DNA from: Perlabentimonas sp041656735
GTDB lineage: Bacteria; Bacteroidota; Bacteroidia; Bacteroidales; Tenuifilaceae
Reading direction: 5' to 3'
NCBI GenBank assembly: GCA_041656735.1
Contig: JBBACY010000002.1
Coordinates: forward strand, 124,001 to 188,000
DNA length: 64,000 nt
Positions 9,046 through 17,609 of this stretch are shown piece by piece. Position 1 is the first letter of the stretch, and each line of letters starts with the position of its first letter. Below the pieces are notes generated by a model, which saw nothing but the letters and a program-made list of their open reading frames with translations, was not told the DNA's origin and did not search any database. Position numbers and translations under genes: made by a program.

Positions 9046-9654
9046 TTACTTAGAGTATAATTCAACAATTAGCTGCTCCTTGATGTTTTCTGGAATATCG
9101 TCTCTTTCGGGATTATTCAAAAACTTCCCAATCAACATATCGTTATCCCACTCTAACCAGGAGTACTTTGAAGCGCGATTACCTGATAATGATTCAGTAA
9201 CCGTCTCAAGCGATTTTGATTTCTCGCGAACGCCAACTAGGTCACCACCTTTTAGTCCGTATGAGGGTATATTAACAACTTTACCATTAACGGTAATATG
9301 TCGGTGACTAACAAGTTGTCTTGCTGCAGCTCTTGTTGGTGCTATTCCTAAGCGGAAAACCACGTTATCTAAACGAGCTTCAAGCAGTTGAAGCAAAATT
9401 TCACCTGTAACACCTGGAGTTCTGTCGGCCTTTTTAAATGTATTTAAAAATTGCTTCTCCAAAATACCATAGGTATACTTTGCCTTTTGTTTTTCTAACA
9501 ACTGAACCCCATATTCAGATACTTTCTTGCGTTTTTTGTTTACACCATGCATTCCTGGGGGGTAGTTCTTTTTTTCAAGAACCTTATCGGGGCCAAATAT
9601 TGGCTCCCCAAATTTCCTTGCAATCCTGCTGGTTGGTCCGGTATATCTTGCCAT
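9046..9654 (-). CDS. rpsD: 30S ribosomal protein uS4
   Basis: 202 residues with MARYTGPTSRIARKFGEP at the start and the S4 RNA-binding domain in the middle (LDNVVFRLGIAPTRAAARQLVSHRHITVNG). It is a primary 16S rRNA binder of the 30S body and often the translational repressor of the alpha operon. The N-terminal region has no cysteines, so this is the zinc-free form. Gaps are 39 bases after rpsK and 12 before rpoA. Confidence 0.98.
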   Translation of the reverse strand: MARYTGPTSRIARKFGEPIFGPDKVLEKKNYPPGMHGVNKKRKKVSEYGVQLLEKQKAKYTYGILEKQFLNTFKKADRTPGVTGEILLQLLEARLDNVVFRLGIAPTRAAARQLVSHRHITVNGKVVNIPSYGLKGGDLVGVREKSKSLETVTESLSGNRASKYSWLEWDNDMLIGKFLNNPERDDIPENIKEQLIVELYSK

Positions 9655-9693
9655 TCCTCAATATTTTAATGTTTCTAAATAATTGCCAAATAA

Positions 9694-10083
9694 TTAAACT
9701 CTACGTCTTTTTGGAGGACGACATCCATTATGTGGCAATGGTGTAACATCATTAATTTCTGTTACCTCAATACCAGCGGTATGAATTGTACGAATAGCTG
9801 ATTCACGACCTGATCCAGGGCCCTTAACGTAAGCTTTCACTTTACGTAGGCCTAGGTCGTACGCAACCTTTGCACAATCTCCTGCAGCAGTTTGAGCTGC
9901 GTAGGGTGTGTTCTTTTTCGAACCTCTAAAACCCATTTTACCAGCCGATGACCAGGAGATAACCTGTCCTGTGCTATTGGTAAGGGTAACAATAATATTG
10001 TTGAAAGAGGAGTGTATAAAAGCTTGCCCTACCGCTTCAACCTTTACAACTTTCTTTTTAGTTGATCCTGATTTCTTCGCCAT
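9694..10083 (-). CDS. rpsK: 30S ribosomal protein uS11
   Basis: 129 residues. The core motifs GQAFIHSSFNNIIVTLTNS, GFRGSKKNTPYAAQ and the C-terminal DVTPLPHNGCRPPKRRRV are the standard uS11 sequence on the 30S platform near the E-site mRNA. It sits 10 bases after rpsM in the usual alpha-operon order. No unusual feature. Confidence 0.98.
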   Translation of the reverse strand: MAKKSGSTKKKVVKVEAVGQAFIHSSFNNIIVTLTNSTGQVISWSSAGKMGFRGSKKNTPYAAQTAAGDCAKVAYDLGLRKVKAYVKGPGSGRESAIRTIHTAGIEVTEINDVTPLPHNGCRPPKRRRV

Positions 10084-10093
10084 ATCCTATGAT

Positions 10094-10471
10094 CTATTTA
10101 GTTGCTTTCTTCTTGTTGGCAACTGTTTTCTTTCTTCCCTTACGGGTTCTCGCATTATTTTTAGTAGACTGCCCTCTTACAGGTAAGCCAATACGATGGC
10201 GAATACCTCTATAGCAACCAATATCCATTAAGCGCTTAATGTTGAGCTGCACAGATGAGCGCAACTCGCCTTCTACTTTGTACGACTCGTTAAGTAGCGC
10301 GCGAATTTGATTGATATTTTCGTCAGTCCAATCCTTAACCTGTGTATCAAATTCAACACCAGCCTTTTGGAGGATTTTGCGTGCGCTACTGCGACCAACC
10401 CCATATATATAGGTTAACGCTATTTCGCCTCGCTTATTTTTTGGTAGATCAACACCTACAATACGTGCCAT
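10094..10471 (-). CDS. rpsM: 30S ribosomal protein uS13
   Basis: 125 residues. It starts MARIVGVDLPKNKRGEIALT, has the helix-two-turn-helix YGVGRSSARKILQ, and ends in a basic tail (RGQSTKNNARTRKGRKK) that reaches the P-site tRNA. It lies in the 30S head and contacts the 50S through bridge B1. It begins 39 bases after rpmJ and is followed closely by rpsK. Confidence 0.98.
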   Translation of the reverse strand: MARIVGVDLPKNKRGEIALTYIYGVGRSSARKILQKAGVEFDTQVKDWTDENINQIRALLNESYKVEGELRSSVQLNIKRLMDIGCYRGIRHRIGLPVRGQSTKNNARTRKGRKKTVANKKKATK

Positions 10472-10510
10472 ATTATCTTCTTAAAAAAATTAGGGTACAA
10501 AGTTAATAAA

Positions 10511-10627
10511 TTATCCTTGGCGTTGCTTAAACTTTGGATTTTTTTTGTTAATCACGTACAAACGCCCTTTACGTTTAACGATTATACAATCGTCGCTACG
10601 TTTTTTTACTGAAGTTCTTACTTTCAT
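10511..10627 (-). CDS. rpmJ: 50S ribosomal protein bL36
   Basis: Short gene of 38 residues found by direct reading: MKVRTSVKKRSDDCIIVKRK, then a region ending in NPKFKQRQG. The ATG is at 10627 and the TAA at 10511-10513. The zinc-ribbon form of bL36 has three Cys and one His; here only one Cys remains, so this is the zinc-independent variant. It lies between infA (24 bases) and rpsM (39 bases), the expected place in the spc/alpha junction. It binds 23S rRNA in the 50S subunit. Confidence 0.95.
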   Translation of the reverse strand: MKVRTSVKKRSDDCIIVKRKGRLYVINKKNPKFKQRQG

Positions 10628-10651
10628 CGTAATTACTTATTTACGTTTAAA

Positions 10652-10870
10652 TTACTTATATCGAAACGTTATCCGGCCCTTTGACAAATCGTAGGGAGAC
10701 ATTTCCACCTTTACTTTGTCGCCAGGCAAGATTTTAATATAATGCATGCGCATTTTACCAGATATATGAGCAGTTACAACATGTCCATTATCCAGCTCAA
10801 CCCTAAACATTGCGTTTGACAGGGCTTCAATTATTGATCCATCTTTCTCAATGGCAGGTTGTTTGGCCAT
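10652..10870 (-). CDS. infA: translation initiation factor IF-1
   Basis: 72 residues, the standard length, with the S1-like OB fold: MAKQPAIEKDGSIIEALSNA, then GHVVTAHISGKMRMHYIKI and GDKVKVEMSPYDLSKGRI. IF-1 binds the A site of the 30S subunit during initiation. It is 15 bases downstream of map, as in other Bacteroidota spc clusters. Confidence 0.98.
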   Translation of the reverse strand: MAKQPAIEKDGSIIEALSNAMFRVELDNGHVVTAHISGKMRMHYIKILPGDKVKVEMSPYDLSKGRITFRYK

Positions 10871-10885
10871 AATAAAATTCTGAAT

Positions 10886-11662
10886 TTATTGTAATGTGTA
10901 AACTTCCTCAATGTACTTAAAAGTTGACAAGAGTTCGGGTTCGCCTTTACGAACAACTACCGTTAGCTCATAATGAGCTGATGGCTTTCGGTCGAAAGTA
11001 CGTATTGTCCATCCATCATCTTCCTGATAAATTTGCTTAGTACCCAAGTTTATCATTGGTTCTATGCATAGTACCATTCCCTCACGTAGCCTAGCCCCTT
11101 TACCTCTCGATCCGTAATTAGGAATCTCAGGTTTTTCGTGCATTGTAGTTCCTACTCCATGACCTACTAGTTCGCGTACTACAGAGAAACCATTGCTCTC
11201 TGCATGCTCTTGAACTGCGTACGAAATATCGCCTACCCTATTCCCCTCTACTGCCATTTGTATCCCTCTAAAAAGACTCTCTTTTGTTACAGTGAGCAAC
11301 TTTTTAAGTGGACTAGGCAATGGGCTTACAGCAAACGAATACGCTGAATCACCGTAGTACCCTTTGTACTTTGTACCACAATCAACCGAAATGATATCCC
11401 CTTCCTTAATTGCATACTTTGATGGTATACCATGTACAACTGCATCATTTATTGAGATGCAAAGTGTATTGGGATATCCGTTAAAACCCAAAAACCCGGG
11501 CTCGGCATCATGATCACGAATAAACTCCTCGGCAACTTTGTCGAGTTGAAGAGTAGTAATACCTGGCTTAATGAGCTTGGCCATTTCAGCCAATGTTCTT
11601 GAAACCAAATCTGCGTTGATACGCAGTATCTCTATCTCTTCTTCTGACCTTACTATTGACAT
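10886..11662 (-). CDS. map: type I methionine aminopeptidase
   Basis: 258 residues. It removes the initiator Met from nascent proteins. The five metal ligands can be seen: Asp in SVDCGTKYKGYYGDS (two), His in VGHGVGTTMHEKPEIPNYG, Glu in GMVLCIEPMI and Glu in SAHYELTVVV. No N-terminal zinc-finger extension, so type Ia. It lies between secY (26 bases) and infA; adk, which many other phyla carry here, is absent. Confidence 0.97.
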   Translation of the reverse strand: MSIVRSEEEIEILRINADLVSRTLAEMAKLIKPGITTLQLDKVAEEFIRDHDAEPGFLGFNGYPNTLCISINDAVVHGIPSKYAIKEGDIISVDCGTKYKGYYGDSAYSFAVSPLPSPLKKLLTVTKESLFRGIQMAVEGNRVGDISYAVQEHAESNGFSVVRELVGHGVGTTMHEKPEIPNYGSRGKGARLREGMVLCIEPMINLGTKQIYQEDDGWTIRTFDRKPSAHYELTVVVRKGEPELLSTFKYIEEVYTLQ

Positions 11663-11688
11663 TGTTTATAAGAACGTTTTTTTGGAAT

Positions 11689-13017
11689 TTACATTCCAGA
11701 TTTCCCTTTTATCCTTCCCGTTTTCATTAACCCATCGTAATGACGCATTAGCAAATGGCTTTCAATTTGTTGCAGTGTATCGAGAACAACTCCTACTAAA
11801 ATAAGTAGCGATGTACCTCCAAAGAACTGCGCAAACTGGTTGTTAACGCCAAACATCATAGCAAAAGCAGGAAGAATTGCGATGAAAGCAAGGAATATAG
11901 ATCCTGGTAGGGTTATCTTCGACATAATTCCGTCGAGAAACTCTACCGTTTTCTTTCCAGGCTTTACGCCAGGAATAAACCCTCCATTCTTCTTCATATC
12001 TTCCGCCATTTGGTTCGGATTAATGGTAACGGCAGTATAAAAGTAAGTAAATGCAATGATTAGTAAGGCAAATGTGAAGTTATACCAAAATCCGGTAAAA
12101 TCTGAGAATGCAGCCGCAATACCAGTAGTGGTTTCAGTATCGAAACTTGCCAACATCATTGGGAGAAACATAAGTGCTTGAGCAAATATAATTGGCATTA
12201 CGCCTGCTGAGTTCACTTTCAGCGGAATATATTGCCTTACACCTCCATACTGTTTGTTACCCACAATACGCTTAGCGTACTGAACGGGGATTTTTCGTGT
12301 TCCTTGAACCAAGAGGATAGAGAACATAAATACAACAAACAGGATAATCATTTCAACTAAGAACATAACCAAGCCCCCAGCCATCTCCTCTGAACGCTGA
12401 AAAAACTCAGCAGTAAGAGCAAAAGGCAATCGAGCAATGATACCGATCATAATTATTAATGAGATACCATTACCAATTCCCTTGTCGGTAATTTTTTCAC
12501 CAAGCCACATGATGAACATAGTTCCGGCAATAAGAATAATGGTTGACGAGAGCGTAAAATAAATTCCTTTTAGGGCGAATGCCGAATCGGGAAGTTGATT
12601 ATTTAGGTTAGCCAAATAGGTAGGAGCTTGAATTATCAGAATTATCACGGTTAAATAGCGTGTTATCTGATTAACTTTCCTCCGTCCGCTTTCACCTTCG
12701 CGCTGTAAGCGCTGAAAATAGGGTATGGCTATTCCTAGAAGCTGTACAACAATTGAAGCAGAAATGTAGGGCATGATTCCCAAAGCAAAAATTGATGCTC
12801 TACTAAATGAACCGCCTGAAAACATATCTAGCAGGCCCATTATTCCATCGGAAGTTTGACTTTTTAGTGCCCCAAGTTGTGCGGGGTCAACTCCGGGAAG
12901 CACAACATAACTGCCCAATCGATAAATAAGTAAAATACCTAAAGTATAGAAGATTCGATTTCTCAAATCCTCTATCTTAAAGATATTTTTTAGGGTTTCA
13001 AAAAAAGCTTTCATCAA
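11689..13017 (-). CDS. secY: protein translocase subunit SecY
   Basis: 442 residues with about ten hydrophobic membrane helices. It forms the SecYEG channel through which signal-peptide proteins are exported and membrane proteins inserted. Recognisable segments are GIMPYISASIVVQLL (lateral gate/plug region), GIGNGISLIIMIGI and the cytoplasmic loop FIPGVKPGKKT. It begins one base after the rplO stop, the usual coupling, and precedes map. An ATG pair at the start leaves a one-residue ambiguity. Confidence 0.98.
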   Translation of the reverse strand: MMKAFFETLKNIFKIEDLRNRIFYTLGILLIYRLGSYVVLPGVDPAQLGALKSQTSDGIMGLLDMFSGGSFSRASIFALGIMPYISASIVVQLLGIAIPYFQRLQREGESGRRKVNQITRYLTVIILIIQAPTYLANLNNQLPDSAFALKGIYFTLSSTIILIAGTMFIMWLGEKITDKGIGNGISLIIMIGIIARLPFALTAEFFQRSEEMAGGLVMFLVEMIILFVVFMFSILLVQGTRKIPVQYAKRIVGNKQYGGVRQYIPLKVNSAGVMPIIFAQALMFLPMMLASFDTETTTGIAAAFSDFTGFWYNFTFALLIIAFTYFYTAVTINPNQMAEDMKKNGGFIPGVKPGKKTVEFLDGIMSKITLPGSIFLAFIAILPAFAMMFGVNNQFAQFFGGTSLLILVGVVLDTLQQIESHLLMRHYDGLMKTGRIKGKSGM

Positions 13018-13018
13018 T

Positions 13019-13465
13019 TTATAGTTTTACGGCTGAACCTTGCGCAGCCTCAATTGCTTCAACTGCTTTCTTTGAGAAAGCGTGCGCTTTCACTTCAAGT
13101 TTAGCAGTTAATGTACCATTTCCTAAAATCTTAATCTGATCATTTTTAGAAATTAGACCAGCATCAACTAGGTTTTCTACATCAATAGAAGTTAAACTGT
13201 GTTTGTCGGCCAGTGTTTGTAAAACATCAATATTGATTGCTTTATACTCTTTGCGAAACGGATTTTTAAAACCGAATTTTGGCAGTCGACGCTGCAAAGG
13301 CATCTGTCCGCCCTCAAAACCGATTTTCTTGGAGTACCCCGAGCGCGATTGCGCACCCTTGTGTCCCCTTGTGGAAGTGCCGCCATGACCTGATCCTTGT
13401 CCACGACCAATGCGCTTCACCTTATGTGTAGATCCTTTAGCGGGCTTTAAATTATGCAATTCCAT
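13019..13465 (-). CDS. rplO: 50S ribosomal protein uL15
   Basis: 148 residues. The glycine-rich N-terminus (MELHNLKPAKGSTHKVKRIG, then GRGQGSGHGGTSTRGHKG) and GFEGGQMPLQRRLPKFGF are diagnostic. uL15 is a late-assembly 23S rRNA-binding protein. It lies between rpmD (27 bases) and secY (1 base). Confidence 0.98.
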   Translation of the reverse strand: MELHNLKPAKGSTHKVKRIGRGQGSGHGGTSTRGHKGAQSRSGYSKKIGFEGGQMPLQRRLPKFGFKNPFRKEYKAINIDVLQTLADKHSLTSIDVENLVDAGLISKNDQIKILGNGTLTAKLEVKAHAFSKKAVEAIEAAQGSAVKL

Positions 13466-13492
13466 GTTATATAACCATTAAAAGGTTTTTAA

Positions 13493-13672
13493 TCACTTTT
13501 GTTCTACTCGAACAAGGTGCTTAACTTTATCTACCATACCCATTGTAACGGGGTTGTTTTCGCGTTCAACGCTATGGTTGATTCGTCGTATTCCTAATGA
13601 CTCAAGGCAAGCTATTTGTTTCTTGGTTGAGCCAATCTTACTCTTTACCTGTGTAATTTTTATCATTGCCAT
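13493..13672 (-). CDS. rpmD: 50S ribosomal protein uL30
   Basis: Short gene of 59 residues found by direct reading: MAMIKITQVKSKIGSTKKQI, then ESLGIRRINHSVERENNP and a VDKVKHLVRVEQK end. ATG at 13672, TGA at 13493-13495. An alternative start two codons later (MIKITQ) would fit equally. The core is the ferredoxin-like uL30 fold. Position between rpsE (11 bases) and rplO (27 bases) is the standard spc order. Confidence 0.95.
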   Translation of the reverse strand: MAMIKITQVKSKIGSTKKQIACLESLGIRRINHSVERENNPVTMGMVDKVKHLVRVEQK

Positions 13673-13683
13673 AACTACGAATT

Positions 13684-14205
13684 CTAACCGTTAAACACTT
13701 TATTCAAATCTACACCGCGTACAGCAGCTACTGCATAAGCATCACGCAATTCGAGCAATGCTTTTACTGTTGCTTTAACGAGGTTATGTGGGTTTGAAGA
13801 TCCTTTAGATTTAGCAAGCACGTCGGTAATACCAACGCTCTCAAGAACTGACCTCATAGCACCACCAGCTTTTACGCCAGTACCGTGTGAGGCAGGCTTA
13901 ATAAAAACACTGGCACCACCATACCTAGCCAATTGCTGATGAGGAATAGTACCTCTATAAATAGGTATTTTAACGAGGTTTTTCTTTGCATCCTCTATAC
14001 CTTTTGCAATAGCGGATGTTACCTCCCCTGCTTTTCCTAGGCCGCATCCAACGATACCGTTCTCGTTTCCAACCACAACAATGGCTGAAAAACTAAAGGT
14101 TCTTCCACCTTTAGTAACTTTGGTAACTCGTTGTATGGAAACTAACCTATCTTTTAGTTCAAGGTCAGCAGTCTTTACTTTACGAATACTTGTATTTGTC
14201 GACAT
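13684..14205 (-). CDS. rpsE: 30S ribosomal protein uS5
   Basis: 173 residues. The N-terminal dsRNA-binding-like domain (LKDRLVSIQRVTKVTKGGRT, FSFSAIVVVGN) and the C-terminal domain (HGTGVKAGGAMRSVLESVGI) are intact. uS5 lies at the mRNA entry channel and influences decoding fidelity. It follows rplR by 5 bases and precedes rpmD. Confidence 0.98.
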   Translation of the reverse strand: MSTNTSIRKVKTADLELKDRLVSIQRVTKVTKGGRTFSFSAIVVVGNENGIVGCGLGKAGEVTSAIAKGIEDAKKNLVKIPIYRGTIPHQQLARYGGASVFIKPASHGTGVKAGGAMRSVLESVGITDVLAKSKGSSNPHNLVKATVKALLELRDAYAVAAVRGVDLNKVFNG

Positions 14206-14210
14206 CGCTA

Positions 14211-14570
14211 TTAGAATTTTAGGCCACCTTCTCTTGCAGCATCCGCCAGCGCCTTCACTCGACCATGGTAAAGGAACCCGTTGCGATCAAACACAACAGA
14301 AGTAACACCTTTCTCAGTGGCTTTTTCAGCGACCAACTTACCTACAAGGCTGGCTTGTTCGGTTTTTGTAATTTTTGCTTTTTCAGCAATTTCTTTCACT
14401 CTTGAGGTAGCAGAAACTAAGGTTACGCCATTTAAATCGTCGATAACCTGTACACTTATCTGCTTATTGCTCCTATATACTGATAATCTGGGTTTCTCTG
14501 GAGTTCCGAAGATTCTCTTTCGTATCCGCATCTTTATCTTGAGCCTTCTCTCTTGTTTTGTTAGAGCCAT
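14211..14570 (-). CDS. rplR: 50S ribosomal protein uL18
   Basis: 119 residues. It binds 5S rRNA and anchors it in the central protuberance. The basic N-terminus (KQERRLKIKMRIRKRIFGTP) and the C-terminal VVFDRNGFLYHGRVKALADA with AREGGLKF are typical. It is between rplF (21 bases) and rpsE (5 bases). Confidence 0.98.
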   Translation of the reverse strand: MALTKQERRLKIKMRIRKRIFGTPEKPRLSVYRSNKQISVQVIDDLNGVTLVSATSRVKEIAEKAKITKTEQASLVGKLVAEKATEKGVTSVVFDRNGFLYHGRVKALADAAREGGLKF

Positions 14571-14591
14571 ACTACATTAAATGTTTACAGG

Positions 14592-15146
14592 TTATACACT
14601 AGCAGATTTTCCAGACTTCTTGCGAACCTCTTCTCCCACAAAACGAACACCTTTTCCTTTGTATGGTTCGGGCTTACGTAGCGAGCGAATTTTGGCAGCA
14701 ACTGCACCTAATAATTGCTTATCAGCACTTTTGAGTGTGATTATAGGGTTACTTCTACGTTCGCTTTTCGCTTCTACCGTTACTTCTTTAGGCAAAAGAA
14801 AGTGAATATCGTGCGAATAACCAAGGCTAAGTTGCAATACTTGGCCATGTACTTCGGCTTTAAAGCCGACCCCAACTAGTTCTTGTTGAAGAGTCCAACC
14901 CTCAGTAACGCCAACAACCATGTTGTTTATCAATGAGCGGTAAAGCCCGTGCATTGATCGGTGACGTTTTTGATCGGTTGGCCTAGTTAGAGTTACAGTG
15001 TCTCCCTCAACGTTAACGGTTATATCAGGATCAATATCCTGATGTAACTCGCCTAGAGGGCCTTTGACGCTTACCACCTTGTCGGCACCAACTTTTATGG
15101 TGACCCCAGCAGGTAAGTTTACAGGTTTCCTTCCAATTCTTGACAT
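14592..15146 (-). CDS. rplF: 50S ribosomal protein uL6
   Basis: 184 residues with the two repeated alpha/beta domains of uL6. It starts MSRIGRKPVNLPAGVTIKVG and has the C-terminal signature KIRSLRKPEPYKGKGVRF. It binds helix 97 of 23S rRNA near the sarcin-ricin loop, the factor-binding site. Gaps are 19 bases after rpsH and 21 before rplR. Confidence 0.98.
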   Translation of the reverse strand: MSRIGRKPVNLPAGVTIKVGADKVVSVKGPLGELHQDIDPDITVNVEGDTVTLTRPTDQKRHRSMHGLYRSLINNMVVGVTEGWTLQQELVGVGFKAEVHGQVLQLSLGYSHDIHFLLPKEVTVEAKSERRSNPIITLKSADKQLLGAVAAKIRSLRKPEPYKGKGVRFVGEEVRKKSGKSASV

Positions 15147-15165
15147 TTCAATTAGTCATTATTAA

Positions 15166-15564
15166 TTAGTAAATATAGCAAAGCACTTCGCCTCCAATAT
15201 TCTGAGCACGAGCTTCTTTATCACTCATTAACCCTCTTGACGTAGAAAGAATTGCAATACCTAGACCGTTAAGTACTCGTGGTAGTTCTTCAACACCTAC
15301 GTACTTTCTTAACCCTGGACGGCTAATGCGCTCTAGATGCTTAATAGCATTCTTTTTACTCTCGGGATTATACTTAAGAGCAATTTTAATAATACCCTGC
15401 TTATCATCCTCTTCAAACTTGTAGTTAAGTATGTATCCTTTATCGAACAGGATTTTAGTCATATCTAACTTAAGTTTAGAAGCGGGTATTTCAATAACCC
15501 GAAGATTTGCCATAGCGGCATTCCGAATTCGGGTCAAATAATCTGCAATGGGATCAGTAACCAT
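15166..15564 (-). CDS. rpsH: 30S ribosomal protein uS8
   Basis: 132 residues. MVTDPIADYLTRIRNAAMAN at the start and LGIAILSTSRGLMSDKEAR with the end GGEVLCYIY are diagnostic. uS8 is a primary 16S rRNA binder and in enterobacteria the feedback regulator of the spc operon; whether that holds here cannot be seen. It follows rpsN by 21 bases. Confidence 0.98.
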   Translation of the reverse strand: MVTDPIADYLTRIRNAAMANLRVIEIPASKLKLDMTKILFDKGYILNYKFEEDDKQGIIKIALKYNPESKKNAIKHLERISRPGLRKYVGVEELPRVLNGLGIAILSTSRGLMSDKEARAQNIGGEVLCYIY

Positions 15565-15585
15565 TTCTGTGTTGTGTTAATGAAT

Positions 15586-15855
15586 TTACCAACTAGCTTT
15601 TCTTATACCGGGGATTAGCCCATTCGAAGCCAATTCTCTAAAGGTAATGCGGCTTAAGCCAAACTGACGCATATAGCCACGTGGGCGACCAGTAACCGAG
15701 CAGCGATTGCGCTGGCGGTTTGGGTTCGAATTACGTGGTAATTTTTGTAGTCCAACATAGTCGCCATCGGCTTTAAGTTGGGCACGCTTGTCAGCATACT
15801 TTGCGGCCATCTTTACGCGCTTTACCTCTCTGGCTTTCATTGATTCTTTTGCCAT
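15586..15855 (-). CDS. rpsN: 30S ribosomal protein uS14, long zinc-free form
   Basis: 89 residues, the long (about 89-101 residue) uS14 type. The zinc-binding short form has two CxxC pairs; here the only cysteine is in NRCSVTGRPRGYMRQFGLSR, so no zinc site exists. uS14 is in the 30S head. It follows rplE by 3 bases. With bL36 and type B bL31 it forms a set of zinc-independent ribosomal proteins in this window. Confidence 0.98.
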   Translation of the reverse strand: MAKESMKAREVKRVKMAAKYADKRAQLKADGDYVGLQKLPRNSNPNRQRNRCSVTGRPRGYMRQFGLSRITFRELASNGLIPGIRKASW

Positions 15856-15858
15856 ACC

Positions 15859-16416
15859 CTAGTTCTTTTTAGCATTTTTAAACGGAACACCAAATTCACG
15901 AAGTAAAGCATATGCCTCTTCGTCGGTATTCGATGAAGTTACAAAGGTTATCTCTAGCCCAAGCATTTTATTGATTTTATCAATATCTATCTCGGGAAAG
16001 ATAATGTGCTCTTGTATACCAAGGCTATAATTGCCTCTTCCATCAAACTTTTCGTTAACTCCTTTAAAGTCACGAATACGAGGTAGAGAAACGGCGATAA
16101 GCCTCTCGAGGAATTCGAACATTTTTTCGCGGCGGAGTGTAACTTTTGTTCCGATAGGCATTGCCTTACGTAATTTAAAGTTCGAAATATCCTTTCGCGA
16201 TACGGTTTGAATTGCCTTTTGCCCAGTGATAGTGGTAAGCTCTTGCTGTGCAGTTTCGATAAGTTTCTTATCGGCTACAGCCTGGCCAACACCTTGATTA
16301 ATCACAATTTTCTGCAGTTTAGGCACTTGCATTACCGTTTTGTATCCAAACTCTTTAGTAAGGTTTGGGATAATCTCCTCTTTATATTTCTTCTTGAGGT
16401 TAGGTACGTATTCCAT
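15859..16416 (-). CDS. rplE: 50S ribosomal protein uL5
   Basis: 185 residues. It binds 5S rRNA and contacts P-site tRNA. Motifs are LQKIVINQGVGQAV, TGQKAIQTVSRKDISNFKLR and the RIRDFKGVNEKFDGRGNYSL region. Its ATG overlaps the rplX stop codon by one base (TAATG), implying translational coupling. Confidence 0.98.
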   Translation of the reverse strand: MEYVPNLKKKYKEEIIPNLTKEFGYKTVMQVPKLQKIVINQGVGQAVADKKLIETAQQELTTITGQKAIQTVSRKDISNFKLRKAMPIGTKVTLRREKMFEFLERLIAVSLPRIRDFKGVNEKFDGRGNYSLGIQEHIIFPEIDIDKINKMLGLEITFVTSSNTDEEAYALLREFGVPFKNAKKN

Positions 16417-16739
16417 TACTTAATCTCCTCCCCAGATTTTTTTGAGTAACGAACTAGTTTATCTTTCTCATTCCTACGGCGACCAATTCTTGTTGGTTTG
16501 CCACTGGTGGGATCAACCAGCATAAGGTTCGAGATGTGAATAGGGGCCTCTTTTTTAATGATACCTCCTTGAGGGTAAGTGGCGTTTGGCTTTGTATGTC
16601 GGGAAATAATATTAACTCCTTCAACAATAGCACGCTCCTTTTTCACGAGCATCTCTAGCACCTTACCCTGCTTTCCTTTGTATTCGCCTGCATTAACGAA
16701 TACCATATCCCCTTTCTTAACGTGTAATTTCTTATTCAT
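16416..16739 (-). CDS. rplX: 50S ribosomal protein uL24
   Basis: 107 residues with the KOW motif near the start (VKKGDMVFVNAGEYKGKQGK). It is an early-assembly initiator protein near the exit tunnel. The end of the gene overlaps the rplE start by one base, and the gene begins 21 bases after rplN. Confidence 0.98.
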   Translation of the reverse strand: MNKKLHVKKGDMVFVNAGEYKGKQGKVLEMLVKKERAIVEGVNIISRHTKPNATYPQGGIIKKEAPIHISNLMLVDPTSGKPTRIGRRRNEKDKLVRYSKKSGEEIK

Positions 16740-16760
16740 CGTAACTACGATTTAATCAGA

Positions 16761-17126
16761 TTACAATACTTCGGGTGCAAGGGAAACTATCTTCATGTAT
16801 TTATCACGAAGTTCCCTAGCGACTGGCCCAAAAATACGGGTTCCGCGAATTTCACCCTGACTGTTTAAAAGCACACAGGCATTGTCGTCAAAACGGATAT
16901 AACTACCATCAGGTCGTCTTATCTCTTTTTTGGTTCGTACTATTACGGCTTTCGTAACAGTGCCTTTCTTAACATCTCCGCTAGGCAGCGCGCTTTTTAC
17001 GGTAATAACAATTTTATCACCAATGCGAGCGTAGCGCTTGCCGGTACCACCGAGAACCCGGATGCAAAGAACTTCTTTTGCACCGCTATTGTCGGCTACT
17101 TGTAGTCTACTTTCTTGCTGTATCAT
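16761..17126 (-). CDS. rplN: 50S ribosomal protein uL14
   Basis: 121 residues. MIQQESRLQVADNSGAKEVL and GTRIFGPVARELRDKYMKIV are nearly invariant uL14 sequences. It forms bridge B8 with 16S rRNA and is the docking site for the silencing factor RsfS, which is also encoded in this window (56499-56861). It follows rpsQ by two bases. Confidence 0.99.
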   Translation of the reverse strand: MIQQESRLQVADNSGAKEVLCIRVLGGTGKRYARIGDKIVITVKSALPSGDVKKGTVTKAVIVRTKKEIRRPDGSYIRFDDNACVLLNSQGEIRGTRIFGPVARELRDKYMKIVSLAPEVL

Positions 17127-17128
17127 GG

Positions 17129-17389
17129 CTATTTAGCTCTTTCAATGATTTCTACTAACCTCCAGCACTTGGTTTTACTCAAGGGCCGAGTTTCCATTAT
17201 CCGAACGGTATCGCCAACGTTGCAAGAATTTTGCTCATCGTGGGCATAGAACTTGGTAGTTCTATTGATAAACTTGCCATAGATTGGGTGTTTAACCTTG
17301 CGCTTAACGGCTACAACTATAGATTTCTCCATTTTGTTGCTCACCACAGACCCAATCCTTTCTTTTCTTAAATTTCGTGTATTTTCCAT
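17129..17389 (-). CDS. rpsQ: 30S ribosomal protein uS17
   Basis: 86 residues with the OB-fold core RIGSVVSNKMEKSIVVAVKR and HPIYGKFINRTTKFYAHDE, and the METRPLSKTKCWRLVEI end. It is a primary 16S rRNA-binding protein. Gaps are 15 bases after rpmC and 2 before rplN. Confidence 0.98.
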   Translation of the reverse strand: MENTRNLRKERIGSVVSNKMEKSIVVAVKRKVKHPIYGKFINRTTKFYAHDEQNSCNVGDTVRIMETRPLSKTKCWRLVEIIERAK

Positions 17390-17404
17390 TGTTGAAAGAT
17401 GGCT

Positions 17405-17602
17405 TTACTGTTTCTGACTGGTACGCTCGGTAAGAATGGTTCTCATTCTTGCGATAGTTTTACGCATCTCATTAATCTTCATAGGATTATCAAGAGGCGA
17501 AACGGCATGGTTCATTTTCAGTTTTAACAACTGATTCTCATACGTTTCGATGCGCTCTTCTACTTCCTTAACTGTAAGTTCTCTTATTTCTGTCGCTTTC
17601 AT
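17405..17602 (-). CDS. rpmC: 50S ribosomal protein uL29
   Basis: 65 residues forming the expected antiparallel helical hairpin: ELTVKEVEERIETYENQLLK, then PLDNPMKINEMRKTIARM. It lies at the tunnel exit beside uL23, where chaperones and SRP dock. Seven bases follow rplP. Confidence 0.97.
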   Translation of the reverse strand: MKATEIRELTVKEVEERIETYENQLLKLKMNHAVSPLDNPMKINEMRKTIARMRTILTERTSQKQ

Positions 17603-17609
17603 TTCTCAG

